In this document: piece after piece, positions 20,825 to 32,083 of the stretch
How positions within the stretch are numbered: the stretch's first letter is position 1
How the letters are laid out: each line of letters starts with the position of its first letter
Origin: Aphelidium insulamus
Taxonomy: Eukaryota; Aphelidiomycota; Aphelidea; Aphelidiaceae
Length of the DNA: 64,000 nucleotides
Assembly (NCBI GenBank): GCA_036784855.1
Contig: JAZDSV010000026.1
Location: 1 to 64,000 of the forward strand
Reading direction: 5' to 3'
Position numbers and translations under genes: made by a program
The notes under the pieces: generated by a model
Told to the model about the DNA's origin: nothing
The model's database searches: none
Seen by the model: only the letters and a program-made list of their open reading frames with translations

Positions 20825-22423
20825 ATGCTCCGCCTTGTGGCTCAGCGCCGCAATGTGTGCATAACGGGCATGGCGGGCCGCCAGCCGCAGCGCGTAACTG
20901 CTGCCGAGGCCGTGACCCACGTGCAGAGCGGGCAGACGCTCTATGTGCACGGTGTAGCAGCGTTCCCGTAAGTACTTTGCCGGTGTGCATTTGCCCTCTC
21001 ATGGCTGACTGCCAGCCTGCAGCCGCCAGTTGATGAACGCGTTGGCAGCAAGGGCGCAGGCTGAGCGCGCACTGACTGGCATCCGGCTCTGTCATCTGCA
21101 CGTGGAAGGCGATGATCCTACGGAAGGTATGCGGTGTTGTATGCGCGGCGGCCTGCGGAGTACCAACATGTATTTATATCGCACTCGGCAGCTATTGATG
21201 GAGTGACACCGGGCACGTTTCGGTCGCACAATTTCTTCATTGGCAAGAATGCACGCGCGGCAGTGGCGGCCGGTCGCGGCACCTACGTCCCGGTGTTAGT
21301 AGCCGTATCTGTGAGTATGTAGTGAGACCATTAATCATTTCAGGTTTCTGTCAGAGATTCCAAAGTTGTTGCGGCACGGCCGGCCCGCCATCGACTGGGC
21401 GCTGCTGAACGTGTCGCCACCAGACCGGCACGGCTTCTGCTCACTGGGCACAGAGGTGTGCACGGCTCTGCCCGCCGCTACCGCAGCCCGCGGCATCATT
21501 GCCCAGATCAACCCCAATGTGCCGCGCACTCACGGCCATTCATTCGTGCACGTGTCGGCCTTTGACTATGTGGTGGAGGTGGATGCCGCGCATCCCGACA
21601 GCGCTCTGCCCGAAGGACAGGCCAAGAGTTCTGCGACGGAGGTGGAACAGAAAATCGGCAACATCCTGGCTGGTATGGTGCCGGACGGCGCTTGCCTGCA
21701 GATCGGTATTGGCGGCATTCCCAACGCCCTGCTGAACGCTCTGCACGGCCATCGCAATCTGGGCGTGCACAGCGAAATGATATCGGACGGTGTGCTGGCG
21801 CTGCTTCGCTCCGGCGCCATTAACAATTCGGAAAAGTCGTTCCTACGCCACCGCACAGTCACGTCGTTTGTGCTTGGTTCACGGCAAATGTACGACTACA
21901 TTGACGATAATCCTGCCTTCTACTTTGACGATGCCACCGTCACCAACACTCCGGCCGTAATTGCGCGCAACAAGCGCGTGGTTGCCATCAACTCGGCCAT
22001 CCAGATCGATCTCACGGGCCAAGTCTGCGCCGACAGCATTGGACCTCGTCTGATCAGTGGTGTTGGCGGTGCGTACTCAACTATAATATGTCTGCCTATG
22101 AACATCTTTCTAATCGGACAGGCCAGCTGGACTTTGAGTCGGCGGCGGCCAACAGCCACGGCGGCATACCGGTTATTTGTCTGCCGTCACGCTCCATGAA
22201 ACACTCCATCTCCAACATTGTGTGCCAGCTGAATCCCGGTGCCGGCGTCACAACCACGCGGTACCATCTGCACTGGGTGGTGACAGAGTACGGCGCGGTG
22301 AACCTGTGGGGCTGTGATGTGCATGAACGTGCGCGCCTGCTGATCAGTGTGGCACATCCAGACTGTCGCGAGCAGTTGGAGAGGGAAGCGTCGGAGCGGT
22401 TCAAGACTTCTTTTGCTGCCTAA
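20825..22423 (+). CDS. Acetyl-CoA hydrolase / CoA-transferase family protein
   Basis: Exons 20825..20967, 21023..21126, 21192..21294, 21344..22068 and 22122..22423 give 458 residues. The basic, hydroxylated N-terminus (MLRLVAQRRNVCITGMAGR) suggests mitochondrial import. Family blocks are HNFFIGKNARAAVAAGRGTY, VPVFLSEIPKLL, LNVSPPDRHGFCSLGTEV, FDYVVEVDAAHPDS, GMVPDGACLQIGIGGIPNAL, LGVHSEMISDGVL (with the glutamate expected to form the acyl-CoA thioester intermediate), GGIPVICLPS and TTRYHLHWVVTEYGAVNLWG. It resembles 4-hydroxybutyrate or acetate:CoA transferases more than the longer yeast Ach1. It probably moves CoA between acetate and another acyl group in mitochondria. The exact substrates cannot be told from sequence. 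Confidence 0.9.
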
Positions 22424-22737
22424 ACTCGGGGGACAATCACACTATATGCATATTGACATTCTTGGTGCCCCGTCGTGATTTGAGTGATTTGATTTCACAT
22501 GTGGTCTCCCCAATGTATATGTATATATGTTGTGCTGCATGATAACATCAACGTCTAGAGCCTGTTCACTACAGACCACATATTTATGTACACATATTAT
22601 GCAGACATAGTAACCTCCAAATAATACGATGCCACTGCTGATCTATTAAGCACGTTACTATCCAAGACTTGCACACACACCCATATCAAGCCTGTTAAAT
22701 GCAAAATGGAAAAACAGCGCCACCGACAGTGCCATGA
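22424..22737. other. Convergent intergenic region
   Basis: This lies between two genes that converge (CoA-transferase on plus, Zn2-Cys6 factor on minus). It is AT-rich with no gene or RNA recognised. It presumably holds both 3' UTRs. Confidence 0.5.
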
Positions 22738-24015
22738 TCAGGAGCGACTCGGTGTCGGCACGGACCAAGTGTCGTCCACGCTCCACCACTCGCGCAGGTG
22801 CGGATATCTGCTCGCCAGGAAACCGGCACCAAACGCATCCTCGCCCGCTACAAAGTCGTCACATTCCTCCTCTCCTTCCTCCACCTCGTACTCTCCGGGT
22901 GCTGCAGGTACTGCACCACCGAGTGCCACATCATTGACCGCGTGGTCACTATTGGAGTCCCCGTAACCCTCGGCGTGCAGCCAGTCTTGACAAGCATCCA
23001 CAGTCGCGTTCACGGCATCGGCATTGATGGAGTGGTTGGGGCCATTATCATCATCACCAGTGGCAGATAGGCTCGACATTTCCTGGCGGAGCGCGGCCCA
23101 TATGGCGGCATCGTCTTCCGTCACGTTTACCTGCTCATCTTGGTGTTGCAGCAGAGCACTCTTGCTGTGCGGCACAAAGTGTGACGACGCGGCCAATTTA
23201 GGTCCCGTGTGCAATTGCATATCGGCGTCCAGCGAGAGCCATTCTAATCCGTCGGAAACCGTGTTTAGCGGCGCCTCAGTCGCTTGAAGATGAGTGAGTG
23301 GATGCTGAGCACGCCCCGGTGCCGGATAAGTCGCATATGGAGTCGGCAAAGTTGCCGCCAGCTTCAGCATCGGTCGGATGTTGCCGCCCTTGGTGGCCGC
23401 ATTCACATCTGCCATGCCACGTCCATACGCAGATGGCGGCAGGAGCATGATGTCGCCGGTGGACTCGGCGCGCTTACGGTACGGCCCGCGCTTGTATCCC
23501 TTCTCGCGCGATTTACGCACCCAGTCCACGCAGCTCTCGCCGACACCGAGACGCACGCAGCGCATGCACGGCCGCTGCTGTTCACACTTTTTGCACGCTT
23601 TTCTGCAATTAACGCACGCGGATTTTACTTGATTGCGGCGTTTGGCGGCGGCGGCGGCATCGGTAGCTGACATATCATCCGCTGACGTGAAAATGTCCAT
23701 CAGCGATGCCGAGGCCGACGACGACTGCACCGTGGTGTCGGCATGAATAAGCGGCGGCGGTGACGTTGAATGCTCCTCGGCAATCGGATCCAAACGAGGA
23801 CTTCCCGACGACGACGAAGAAGAAGACGACGACAATGTCGCTGTGGAGAAAGTGGGTGACGCCGCCATAATATGTGTTGGTTGTGCTCGCGGCACAGCCA
23901 ACAATGAAGGGGAGCGCGGTTTTCGAGCAGGCTGCTTATCGCGGCGCTGCTGGCGGGTTTGCTGCTGATTGCCACTGCCGCAGCTGGCATCACTGCAATG
24001 GTGCCAGCTGCCCAT
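22738..24015 (-). CDS. Zn2-Cys6 fungal-type transcription factor
   Basis: One open frame gives 425 residues from the ATG at 24015. The frame runs open to 24123 and includes plausible coding sequence (NFLELQREIHGLPFSLPAGE) following a good acceptor at about 24115, so an upstream exon is likely and the true start may be further 5'. The DNA-binding domain is complete: SACVNCRKACKKCEQQRPCM continuing CVRLGVGESC, which fits Cys-x2-Cys-x6-Cys-x5-Cys-x2-Cys-x8-Cys, followed by the basic GYKRGPYRKR linker. This subclass is shared by Mucoromycota, Basidiomycota and chytrids. Flanks are Ser-, Gln- and acid-rich, as in activation regions; the C-terminus is very acidic. This gene is the best single indicator of fungal affinity in the window. 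Confidence 0.88.
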   Translation of the reverse strand: MGSWHHCSDASCGSGNQQQTRQQRRDKQPARKPRSPSLLAVPRAQPTHIMAASPTFSTATLSSSSSSSSSGSPRLDPIAEEHSTSPPPLIHADTTVQSSSASASLMDIFTSADDMSATDAAAAAKRRNQVKSACVNCRKACKKCEQQRPCMRCVRLGVGESCVDWVRKSREKGYKRGPYRKRAESTGDIMLLPPSAYGRGMADVNAATKGGNIRPMLKLAATLPTPYATYPAPGRAQHPLTHLQATEAPLNTVSDGLEWLSLDADMQLHTGPKLAASSHFVPHSKSALLQHQDEQVNVTEDDAAIWAALRQEMSSLSATGDDDNGPNHSINADAVNATVDACQDWLHAEGYGDSNSDHAVNDVALGGAVPAAPGEYEVEEGEEECDDFVAGEDAFGAGFLASRYPHLREWWSVDDTWSVPTPSRS

Positions 24016-24369
24016 GCCAGCAGGTAGAGCCAATACCTGCTGCTGGGTCTCGCCCGCGGGCAGCGAGAACGGCAGTCCGTGAATTTCGCGTTGCAGCTCC
24101 AAGAAGTTCTGCGCGCATTGCAATTAGACGCGGATAATGTAATGACCATGCAGAAGGCTGGCAGCCACAACACACACATACACACAGTAAGAGACACACA
24201 CAACATATAGAGAGGCACACAGACAGACAGCCACACAGACAGAGAGACAAGGCAGCCACTCACCGACGTGCGCGGGTCGACGGGAAAAGAGCGAAAAAAA
24301 ACAGAAAAACAGAAGAACGTGGCGATCGGTCAGCATCTGCAGTTTCATTGGTCGGCGCGATTGCAGCGT

Positions 24370-24812
24370 GTTTCTCCTTGTTGTTGTTTTGCCGTATTCC
24401 TTTGTGCACACAGGTTGTAAATATAGTATGCCTATGTGTGTATTATTGTCTCGTGTTTCTCCTTGTTGTCGTTGTTGTGCATCTTGTCGTATTCCTTTGT
24501 GCACACAGGTTGTAAATATAGTATGCCTATGTGTGTATTATTGTCTCGTGTTTCTCCTTGTTGTCGTTGTTGTGCATCTTGTCGTATTCCTTTGTGCACA
24601 CAGGTTGTAAATATATAATGCCTATGTGTGTATTATTGTCTCGTGTTTCTCCTTGTTGTCGTTGTTGTGCATCTTGTCGTATTCCTTTGTGCACACAGGT
24701 TGTAAATATAGTATGCCTATGTGTGTATTATTGTCTCGTGTTTCTCCTTGTTGTTGTTGTTGTTGTTGTTGTGCAGCTTGTCCTTTGTGCACACAGTTTG
24801 TAAATATATAAT
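24370..24812. repeat. 95-base minisatellite, five copies
   Basis: Units start with GTTTCTCCTTGTTGT at about 24370, 24455, 24550, 24645 and 24740. The middle three are nearly identical 95-base units running through GCATCTTGTCGTATTCC, TTTGTGCACACAGGTTGTAA and ATAGTATGCCTATGTGTG. The first is shortened by about ten bases and the last carries an expanded TTG run and a deletion. It lies between the Zn2-Cys6 gene's 5' side and the NDUFV1 3' end. Confidence 0.95.
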
Positions 24813-25017
24813 GAACAGTCCGGCGACATCAACGCCGTAATCCTCCAGTACGGCGCGGCAAGTAGACGATTGCAGGATGTACGCAACATCGGCAAGCGAA
24901 TGAAGCGCCTCTTTATCACATAGCAAGCATATGTATGTGGTCTGACCAATGCACACTGCAGAAAACGCTCAACAACATATGTATGTGGAGCGATGTATTA
25001 CGCAACTGAGAGAAGTA

Positions 25018-26839
25018 TCATGCTGCATCGCTTCGCTCGGCATACATTGCCGCTACGGCTGCGTTCTGACCAGCCAGGCTGCCACGCGCAGATTCCTTCA
25101 ACACGCCGCCCACACCATAGTGCTTCCCCTCTGCTTCTGCCTGCTTGTGAAACTGTTCAATGCGCCGTTCCAACTCGGGGCGAAAGTTTTTAATCAGTCC
25201 CTGTACGGGCCATGCAGCCGCGTCTCCCAGCGCACATATGGTGTGTCCCTCAATTTGTCTTGTCAGCTCCTAGCACAGTTAAGATCCTGATGTAGAGATC
25301 TAAAGTCTACGCATACAAATATGTAAACATACCTCGAGCATATCGATTTCCTGCCGTTGAGCATTGCCCACTTCCAACCGCTGCATCATGTTGTTGATCC
25401 AGGTGGTTCCCTCGCGGCAAGGCGTGCACTGACCACACGATTCGTGCTTGTAAAAGGCGCTCAGACGAGAGATGGCGCGAACAATGTCCGTGGATTTGTC
25501 CATCACAATCACGGCAGCGGTGCCCAAACCGGACCCGACCTCCTTCAGTCCATCAAAATCCATCCTGAACAAGAAATCAGTACATGAACGAAGAAAAACA
25601 TTCCATCACGTACAGAACAGTGCTGCAGACATCTCGCGTCATCATTGGCACCGACGAGCCACCGGGAATAATGGCCAGCAAATTGTCCCAGCCGCCGCGT
25701 ACACCGCCGCAATGCTTCTCAATTAATTCACGCAGCGGGATAGACATCTCCTCCTCGACGGTGCACGGCGTATTCACGTGGCCAGAAATGCAAAATAGCT
25801 TTGTGCCAGAGTTGCGCTCGCGGCCCAGCGATGCGAACCAACTGCCGCCCCTGCAAACATTAGTGTCACGTCAATATCAAGTATATAACGCACCGCCGAG
25901 CAATTGTAGGTGCCACAGCAACGGTTTCAACGTTAGCCACAGTGGTGGGACAGCCAAACAGACCCACATCAGCGGGGAACGGGGGCTTGAGGCGCGGTTT
26001 GCCCTGCTTTCCCTCCAGAGACTCGATCAGTGCCGTCTCTTCGCCGCAGATGTACGCGCCGGCGCCGCGATGTACATATACGTCGAACGAGTAGCCGCTG
26101 CCGCACGCATTCTTGCCCAGCAGGCCCGCCTTGTACGCCTCATCGATCGCCACTTGCAAGTTGGAGGCTTCATTGTAGAACTCGCCGCGAATGTAAATAT
26201 ACGCTAAGTGTACATCAGTACAATACACTAAGTACTGCGATAACAGCGATGTACCTGCTGTGGCGTTCATGGCTCGCCCGGCCACAAGACAGCCTTCAAC
26301 CAGCTTGTGCGGGTCGTGGCGCATGATCTCGCGGTCCTTGCACGTGCCAGGCTCGCCTTCATCTGCATTGATGACCAGGTAGCGTGGTCTGCCATATGCA
26401 AATAAGATTATATGCCACCACACATTATATGTATAAGCAGAATTGCTTACCGCGGGTCCTTTTGCCAGTTGGGCTTGTTCATGAAGCTCCACTTCAAGCC
26501 GCTGGGGAACCCGGCGCCACCTCGGCCGCGCAGACCGCTCTTCTTCACCTCATTAATAATCCATTCGTCACCCTTCAGCAAGATCTCCTTGGTCTTGTAC
26601 CAGTCGCCGCGGCGCTGAGCGCCCTTCAGACGGAAATCGTGCCGGCCATACAGGTTGGTGAAGATGCGGTCCTGGTCCGACAGGCCGCCAAATTTGGTCT
26701 TCTTGGCGGCTGGTGGTGGTGGCGGCGGTGCTTGTGGAGACGGTGGGACGGCCGGCTTGGCGGTGGATGCTGTGGCGAGGCGTCTGACGCCAAGAGACGC
26801 CAGCGCGGATGGGCGCTTCACGGCTGCAATTGATTTCAT
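25018..26839 (-). CDS. NDUFV1: Complex I 51-kDa subunit (NADH-binding flavoprotein 1)
   Basis: Exons 26451..26839, 26255..26388, 25894..26203, 25614..25850, 25333..25564 and 25018..25269 give 517 residues, all phases consistent. This subunit binds NADH and FMN and the first Fe-S cluster (N3) of respiratory complex I. The basic leader ([20 protein letters not shown]) is a mitochondrial presequence followed by a Pro-rich linker. Motifs are [20 protein letters not shown] (nucleotide loop), [93 protein letters not shown] (three cluster cysteines) and [16 protein letters not shown] (the fourth). Presence of complex I means a respiring mitochondrion. The ABCD gene ends 109 bases upstream on the same strand. 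Confidence 0.97.
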
Positions 26840-26948
26840 TTGAAGTTGGCTGATTTTACTGCAATCAGTGAGAGAGCGAGCTTGTGTGTGTGCATGATGT
26901 AATGTGCTGTGTAAATAAGCTGGTTTAATCGCGTTTGATGTCTCGCAG

Positions 26949-29555
26949 CTACTCGGCATTGGAGTTTAGGGCTTTCGGAGCACCGCGTTTGGGGATGGCA
27001 AAGCCGAATGGTGTGTCGGCGTCGCCCTCAGTCAGCCGCGTGAATTCGTAGCCGCCCTCGCCGTTGAACCGCAATAGATACTCGTGGTACTTGAAGAGCG
27101 ACGTGCGGTGCGACACGGTAAAAAGGGTGATGCCAACCTCACGAGCGTGCGTGTACATTATGCCCTCCACATCCACGCTCACGGCGGACGTGCACTCATC
27201 CAGAATGGCCCAAAGCGGGCGATGGTAAAACAGTCGGGCCATGGCGACTCTGCCGCGACAGTGAGCAATTTTGTATGTGGTTAGCATAAATTGTGACACA
27301 TACCGTTGCTTCTCGCCGCCAGACAAGACGTCAGCCCAGTCCTGCACCGAGTCCCAGCCACCTTCGCGTTCCACCAGATATTCCAAGTGCACTGTCTTTA
27401 GCAGATCCATCAAGTTCGCGTCGGTCCATTCGCGCTCAAGAGCTTGTTCGCGGCTGTGCGGATAGATGACTTGGTCGCGCAAAGTGCCCAACGCAAGGTA
27501 AGGTTTCTGCGGCACATAAAACAGTTGGTCGGCCGTAGGTTTCACGACGCTGACAGTCTGTGAATAGAGCTCAGAGCTATATATGCACGTACTGTCCGCC
27601 AAACAGAGGCCATAGATCACCCAGAATACGGAAAAGCGATGATTTGCCTACGCACGTGGATTAAACAATATCTTCAGAGCAAATTAAAACTCACCGCAGC
27701 CGTTCGGTCCAGTTATGAGACAATTCATTCCACGCGAGACCTTGAACGACAGCTCCTTGACCAGAACATCGCCGTTGGGCGTAACAATCGGCACATCACG
27801 GAACTCGATGCTGCCGTCCTCTGACTTTTCCACAACTCCGCTCAAGTCGCTCTTGGTTACTCTATCATTATCATTACAGCTGTGATACTAAGTAAGAATA
27901 GGAAGAACTCGCACCGCGCCACCTTGTTGACCTCTTTCTCATTCTTGCTGACCATGGAGCGTTCATACTTTCCCGCACTCACGTCCTCCAGCACTTCAAA
28001 CAAGTCGGCCACGCGGGAAGTGTATCCAGCGAATCGTGTCAAATCCCGGCCAGCCAGCTGACAGATATTAGCACATAGAGCTTGACGCCGTACAAACTAC
28101 TTACGATGACTCGGCCGACCGCTTGGCTGAGATTCACCAGATAGCTCGAGTTACGACTGTAATCCTCCATGATCTTGGTGGGATCTGCCGACAGTAGTCC
28201 CATGTGCTCCGTGGCATACTTGTCGTTAAACACTGGCCTGCTGAGCAGCCAGTACGCCAGGATCGTGGCACAGTACTTCACCGCCACACTGTCGATGATG
28301 CCGTTGGCGAAGCGCAAGATATTGACCTTGTGCCCGTGCTGCACGATGCGCTTGAACGCTAGATTAGCATGCACCTTCTCAGTCTCGGCGCCATTATAGA
28401 ATGCAATTTCTTCGCAGTGGCTAATAATGCGCGAATGAGTGAACCGGAAATCGCCTTCCAGCTTTTGTTCCTGCGCCGTGTCTGGACGCATTAAACATGC
28501 ATGATAAAATAGCATTTTAACACATACATTTGCCGAATGGTGGTGAGATCAATCGCAAAAACGAGCCCGACAAGAAAAAGTAGCCGACCATGAACAGCGG
28601 TGCCTGGCCGCCTCTGAGAGCGGTGAGAACAAGTTGGCATAAAACTTGCACAAATGTACATTGCTTGTCCCAGTTTGATGGCGAATAGTACAATGTCAAC
28701 AAGCGGTTTGGAGATGTCCGAGTACAAATGGCTCAAATTCTCGGCAAACTTGTCAATGTCCTGCGTTAAGAGTTGATCGGCATTCTGAATGCGATTGTCG
28801 ATATTGGACAGTTTGTAAAAGGTAATCCCCGACAGGTACGAGTCGTGTGCATACTGCGTGGTGTATGTAATGAATAATTTGGATGATTAAATCGGTACGT
28901 GCCTGAGTGAGGCGCTCCCGGAACGACAGGGACAGCGCGTTGATTAGCAACTTGAGACTGTTGTTCACCACGGACAGCGGCCACATCATGAACCTGTCAA
29001 TAATCATTTATCCATGTAATATGAACAGGTAATGCGACATGCCCGAATTCAATTCCGGCCTTGGCAACAAAAGTTGCTCGATCTCGCGACACTATAGCCT
29101 TCACCACCTGACCATTGAATGCCGAGAACCAGATGTCAAGCCAAGTTCGGGCAATCAATACACCAGCAAGCGCACCCAGCAGACCGGCCTCGCGGGAAAA
29201 TATACCTGTTGCATATGTGTAGCAAAGAGAAAAGGTGAAGTACACCGCTCTCACCTGGTACCAGGATGGGCAGTAGCTTGCGCATCTGAGCCAGAAAGCG
29301 GGCATTGACACCAACACGCGGTCTAGATGCAGTTGATGGCTTGCTGCTGACGCCACTGTCGCCGTCGCCCCCACTCGATTTGCCATCAGACGTGGCTAGG
29401 TTGGCATTGCTAGACTGGCGTTGCTTGCGTGCCAGTTGACTGCTGCGCGAGTAAGACCGTATAAAGTAGACGTATATTGCTGCAGCCACGACTGGTGGAA
29501 TGGCTACCAGTTTCCGGTAGCGCAGCAAGCGCTGCATGGTCGCCGGGGAATCCAT
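26949..29555 (-). CDS. Peroxisomal ABC half-transporter, ABCD family
   Basis: Eleven exons: 29255..29555, 29043..29205, 28903..28993, 28660..28853, 28528..28613, 28105..28481, 27915..28057, 27695..27861, 27593..27647, 27304..27549, 26949..27249; 707 residues. ABCD half-transporters dimerise in the peroxisomal membrane and import acyl-CoAs for beta-oxidation. The N-terminal helix ([17 protein letters not shown]) and linker lead into the transmembrane part ([40 protein letters not shown]). The [14 protein letters not shown] and SEEIAFYNG-like ([11 protein letters not shown]) motifs are ABCD hallmarks. The nucleotide-binding domain has GPNGCGKSS (Walker A), LSGGEKQR (signature) and LWAILDEC (Walker B). 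Introns 2 and 3 both begin with GC (gcatgt, gcacgt); only these donors keep frame. Similarity looks closest to ABCD3/PMP70. Confidence 0.93.
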
Positions 29556-29707
29556 GCACGCGCACGTGTGAACTGCTATTGAAACACTTTACGGCACTGT
29601 GAAATAAGCACTTGAATAGCGACCCTAAATATTTACTCGCTATGTATTGCTGAAAGGCTTAATTGTGCAGCTGCTCTTATCTATTGTCTGTGCTGTTGTA
29701 GCTATTT

Positions 29708-31704
29708 ATGCTCTTGACGCGACGCGCATTGCTGACGAGGTGCTTTGAGCGGAGACTATGCAGCACCGTTACTGCGGCACAGCTTGCAACTGTTGACTGC
29801 GTTACGCGTCCTCGCCTCATCACTACTCCAATATACTACGTCAATTCCAGTACGTTCCTGGAATCGATCAATCCCTGTATTAAGCACCGTGAAACTTGCA
29901 GAACCGCATGTCGGGCACCTTTACTCGTCCCTGCTGGCAGATGTCGCGAGGCGATGGCTTCTCTTTTCCACGAGTGATGATAATGATCGCTTGCCCGTTC
30001 TGCTTTCAACCGGCACCGACGAGCACGGTATAAAGATACAAAAGGCAGCGTCTCTTGCGGGCCAACCACCCAAAGACCACTGCGACCGTGTATCATCCTC
30101 ATTCAAGGTTCATCGATATGTGTCAAGTATAGGTTACGTATGCTAATGCATGATAGACACTATTTGATGCATTCAACATTTCTTACTCCAAGTTTGTGCG
30201 TACTACAGATGCTGCGCACTCCGATGCCGTTCGCGTACTGTGGGTACATACATACTGCGAAGTGCAGAATATATCGCAACTGACATTTCCATAGAGTCGG
30301 TTAGTTGATCGAGGTCACGTATACAAGGGGCATCATGAAGGGTGGTACTCCGTGTCGGATGAGATGTTTTATCCAGCAAGCCAGCTTGCTGAAGCAATCG
30401 ACGACGATGGCTTGACGTACAAGGTATTTGTGCATCACCGAAGTTATTTACATCTTATATCGATAGATATCTGCCGAGACTGGCAGTCGGGTGGAATGGG
30501 TCAAGGAGGAAAATTACATGTTCCGACTATCCAGCTTTCGAGAACCATTGATCGAATGGCTATCGGCAAACAAGTCTGCTGTTGTGCCTGAACCGTTTTA
30601 TGATCAGGCGCTGGAAATGCTCTCCTCGGACAAGTTGTCCGATCTGTCGATTTCACGGCCACGGTCAAGACAAGCTTGGGGCCTTCCGGTGCCTGGTGAC
30701 AATTCTCAGACGGTCTACGTGTGGGTGGATGCGCTGTCAAATTACCTGACTGCAACTGGATTTCCCGTCAGTTGGTCCTTCGACAATCACAATATCGCCA
30801 ATAGTCATGCATTCCCTCCATCGCTTCAAATCCTTGGCAAAGATATTCTGCGATTCCACGCGGTGTATTGGCCGGCATTACTGCTAGCTGCCGGTCTGCC
30901 CCTGCCCAAACAGCTATTGGTACATTCACACTGGACTCATTCTCGGCAAAAAATGTCGAAAAGTATTGGCAATGTGGTCGATCCCATGTCTCTTCTCAAT
31001 AAGTACTCGGTTGACGCCGTGCGATATTATTTGCTGCGGGACGGGAACATCGCAGCAGATTCGGACTTTTCCGAGGATATTTTGCGTGTAAGGTATCAGG
31101 CCGAGTTGGCCGACCAGCTGGGCAACCTTTTGTCGCGGTGCATTGGCAAGTCGCTGAATCCTGCCGGCACAGTGCCGCAGCTATCTTCTGAATTGCTTGA
31201 CACAGACGATACTCGAATGATGTCAAAATTGACTTCACTGCCGGGTAATCCTTTGACAATAGTAGTGCTATATCTAACTAGCAGCTGACCTTGCACCGCT
31301 GTACGAATCTCATAATTTCTCGGGAGTTCTGGAAAAAGTTATGGATCTGGTTCATGCGGCAGGTGTTTTGTTCTCTTTTATCATTTTAACTCCGGTAGAC
31401 AAATCAATATATTACGCGCAAGCAGCCTTGGAAAATGAGGAAAGGTGGGAGTGACGCTGACCAGCAAAACGCCCAGAATACGATTTATGTCTGTCTGGAG
31501 TCATTACGACTTACGGGATTGTGGCTGCAGCCGATAATACCTGAATCTGCCTCGCAGCTACTGGATGCGCTCGGTGTCGACAAGCGCGAGCGGGGCATTC
31601 GATTCGCCACTGCATGCGTTGATGACACTGTAGTTGTGCACGGTCATTGCAAGTTTCCGCGCGACAAGGTGGTCTTGTTTCCCAAACTGGCTTTGCCGCA
31701 GTAG
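29708..31704 (+). CDS. Mitochondrial methionyl-tRNA synthetase
   Basis: Exons 29708..29849, 29902..30107, 30157..30243, 30295..30423, 30467..31244, 31285..31362 and a last one near 31399..31704; about 575 residues. It charges mitochondrial tRNA-Met. The leader is a basic presequence (MLLTRRALLTRCFERRL). Class I motifs are present: KPHVGHLYSSLLADV (HIGH variant), STGTDEHGIKIQKAA, HHEGWYSVSDEMFYP, EENYMFRLSSF and QKMSKSIGNVVDP (KMSKS). There is no zinc-binding insert, as in the short mitochondrial/bacterial type. The last exon reads clearly (NQYITRKQPWKMRKG, CLESLRLTGLWLQPIIPESA), but the junction from exon 6 is off by one base with any normal splice pair, so a one-base indel or an unseen splice is present near 31360-31400. 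Confidence 0.88.
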
Positions 31705-32083
31705 ATATTATAGTTGTGATAACTTGCGTGATAACCTAAACTGCGGACTCACTGTTCCGTTCCGTAAATTAGAATTATTGTTAAATGTGATCTAGATTGA
31801 TTTTACATTATCTCCCCTCATCAATCCGCATTGGTCTAGTGGCTAGGATTTCTCGCTCTCACCGAGACGGCCGGGGTTCAATTCCCCGATGCGGAATATT
31901 TTTGTCCCTTATGCGTAGTTTTTTCATCAATGAAGCGCTCTATCGTATGTTCGCCATTATGATATGGAGTTAATATAACTGAGGGCGTTATACGTATGTA
32001 CATCTGGTAGCGCGAGATTTTGCCCTGGGTGGTGACAAAGCGATCACGCGATTGGCCGATTGCACAATTATTTTAGTTTGCAC
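31705..32083. other. Intergenic with tRNA gene
   Basis: This region holds the tRNA-Glu gene at 31825-31895. Nothing else is recognised. The last 100 bases are the promoter of the 6-phosphofructo-2-kinase gene. Confidence 0.6.
31825..31895 (+). tRNA. tRNA-Glu (anticodon CTC)
   Basis: A 71-base cloverleaf with no intron. The acceptor stem TCCGCAT pairs with ATGCGGA over seven base pairs. The D-arm region (TGGTCTAGTGGCTAGGA) is a normal A box; the anticodon arm TCTCG-CTCTCAC-CGAGA puts CTC at the anticodon; the T arm CGGGG-TTCAATT-CCCCG is a perfect B box. A run of T (TTTTT, about 31898-31902) just downstream is a Pol III terminator. Confidence 0.97.

Noticed and set aside
24717-24956. Minus-strand frame next to the minisatellite
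   Set aside because: It runs into the repeat's TTG expansion and ends as a poly-Asn tract; there is no start context or partner exon.
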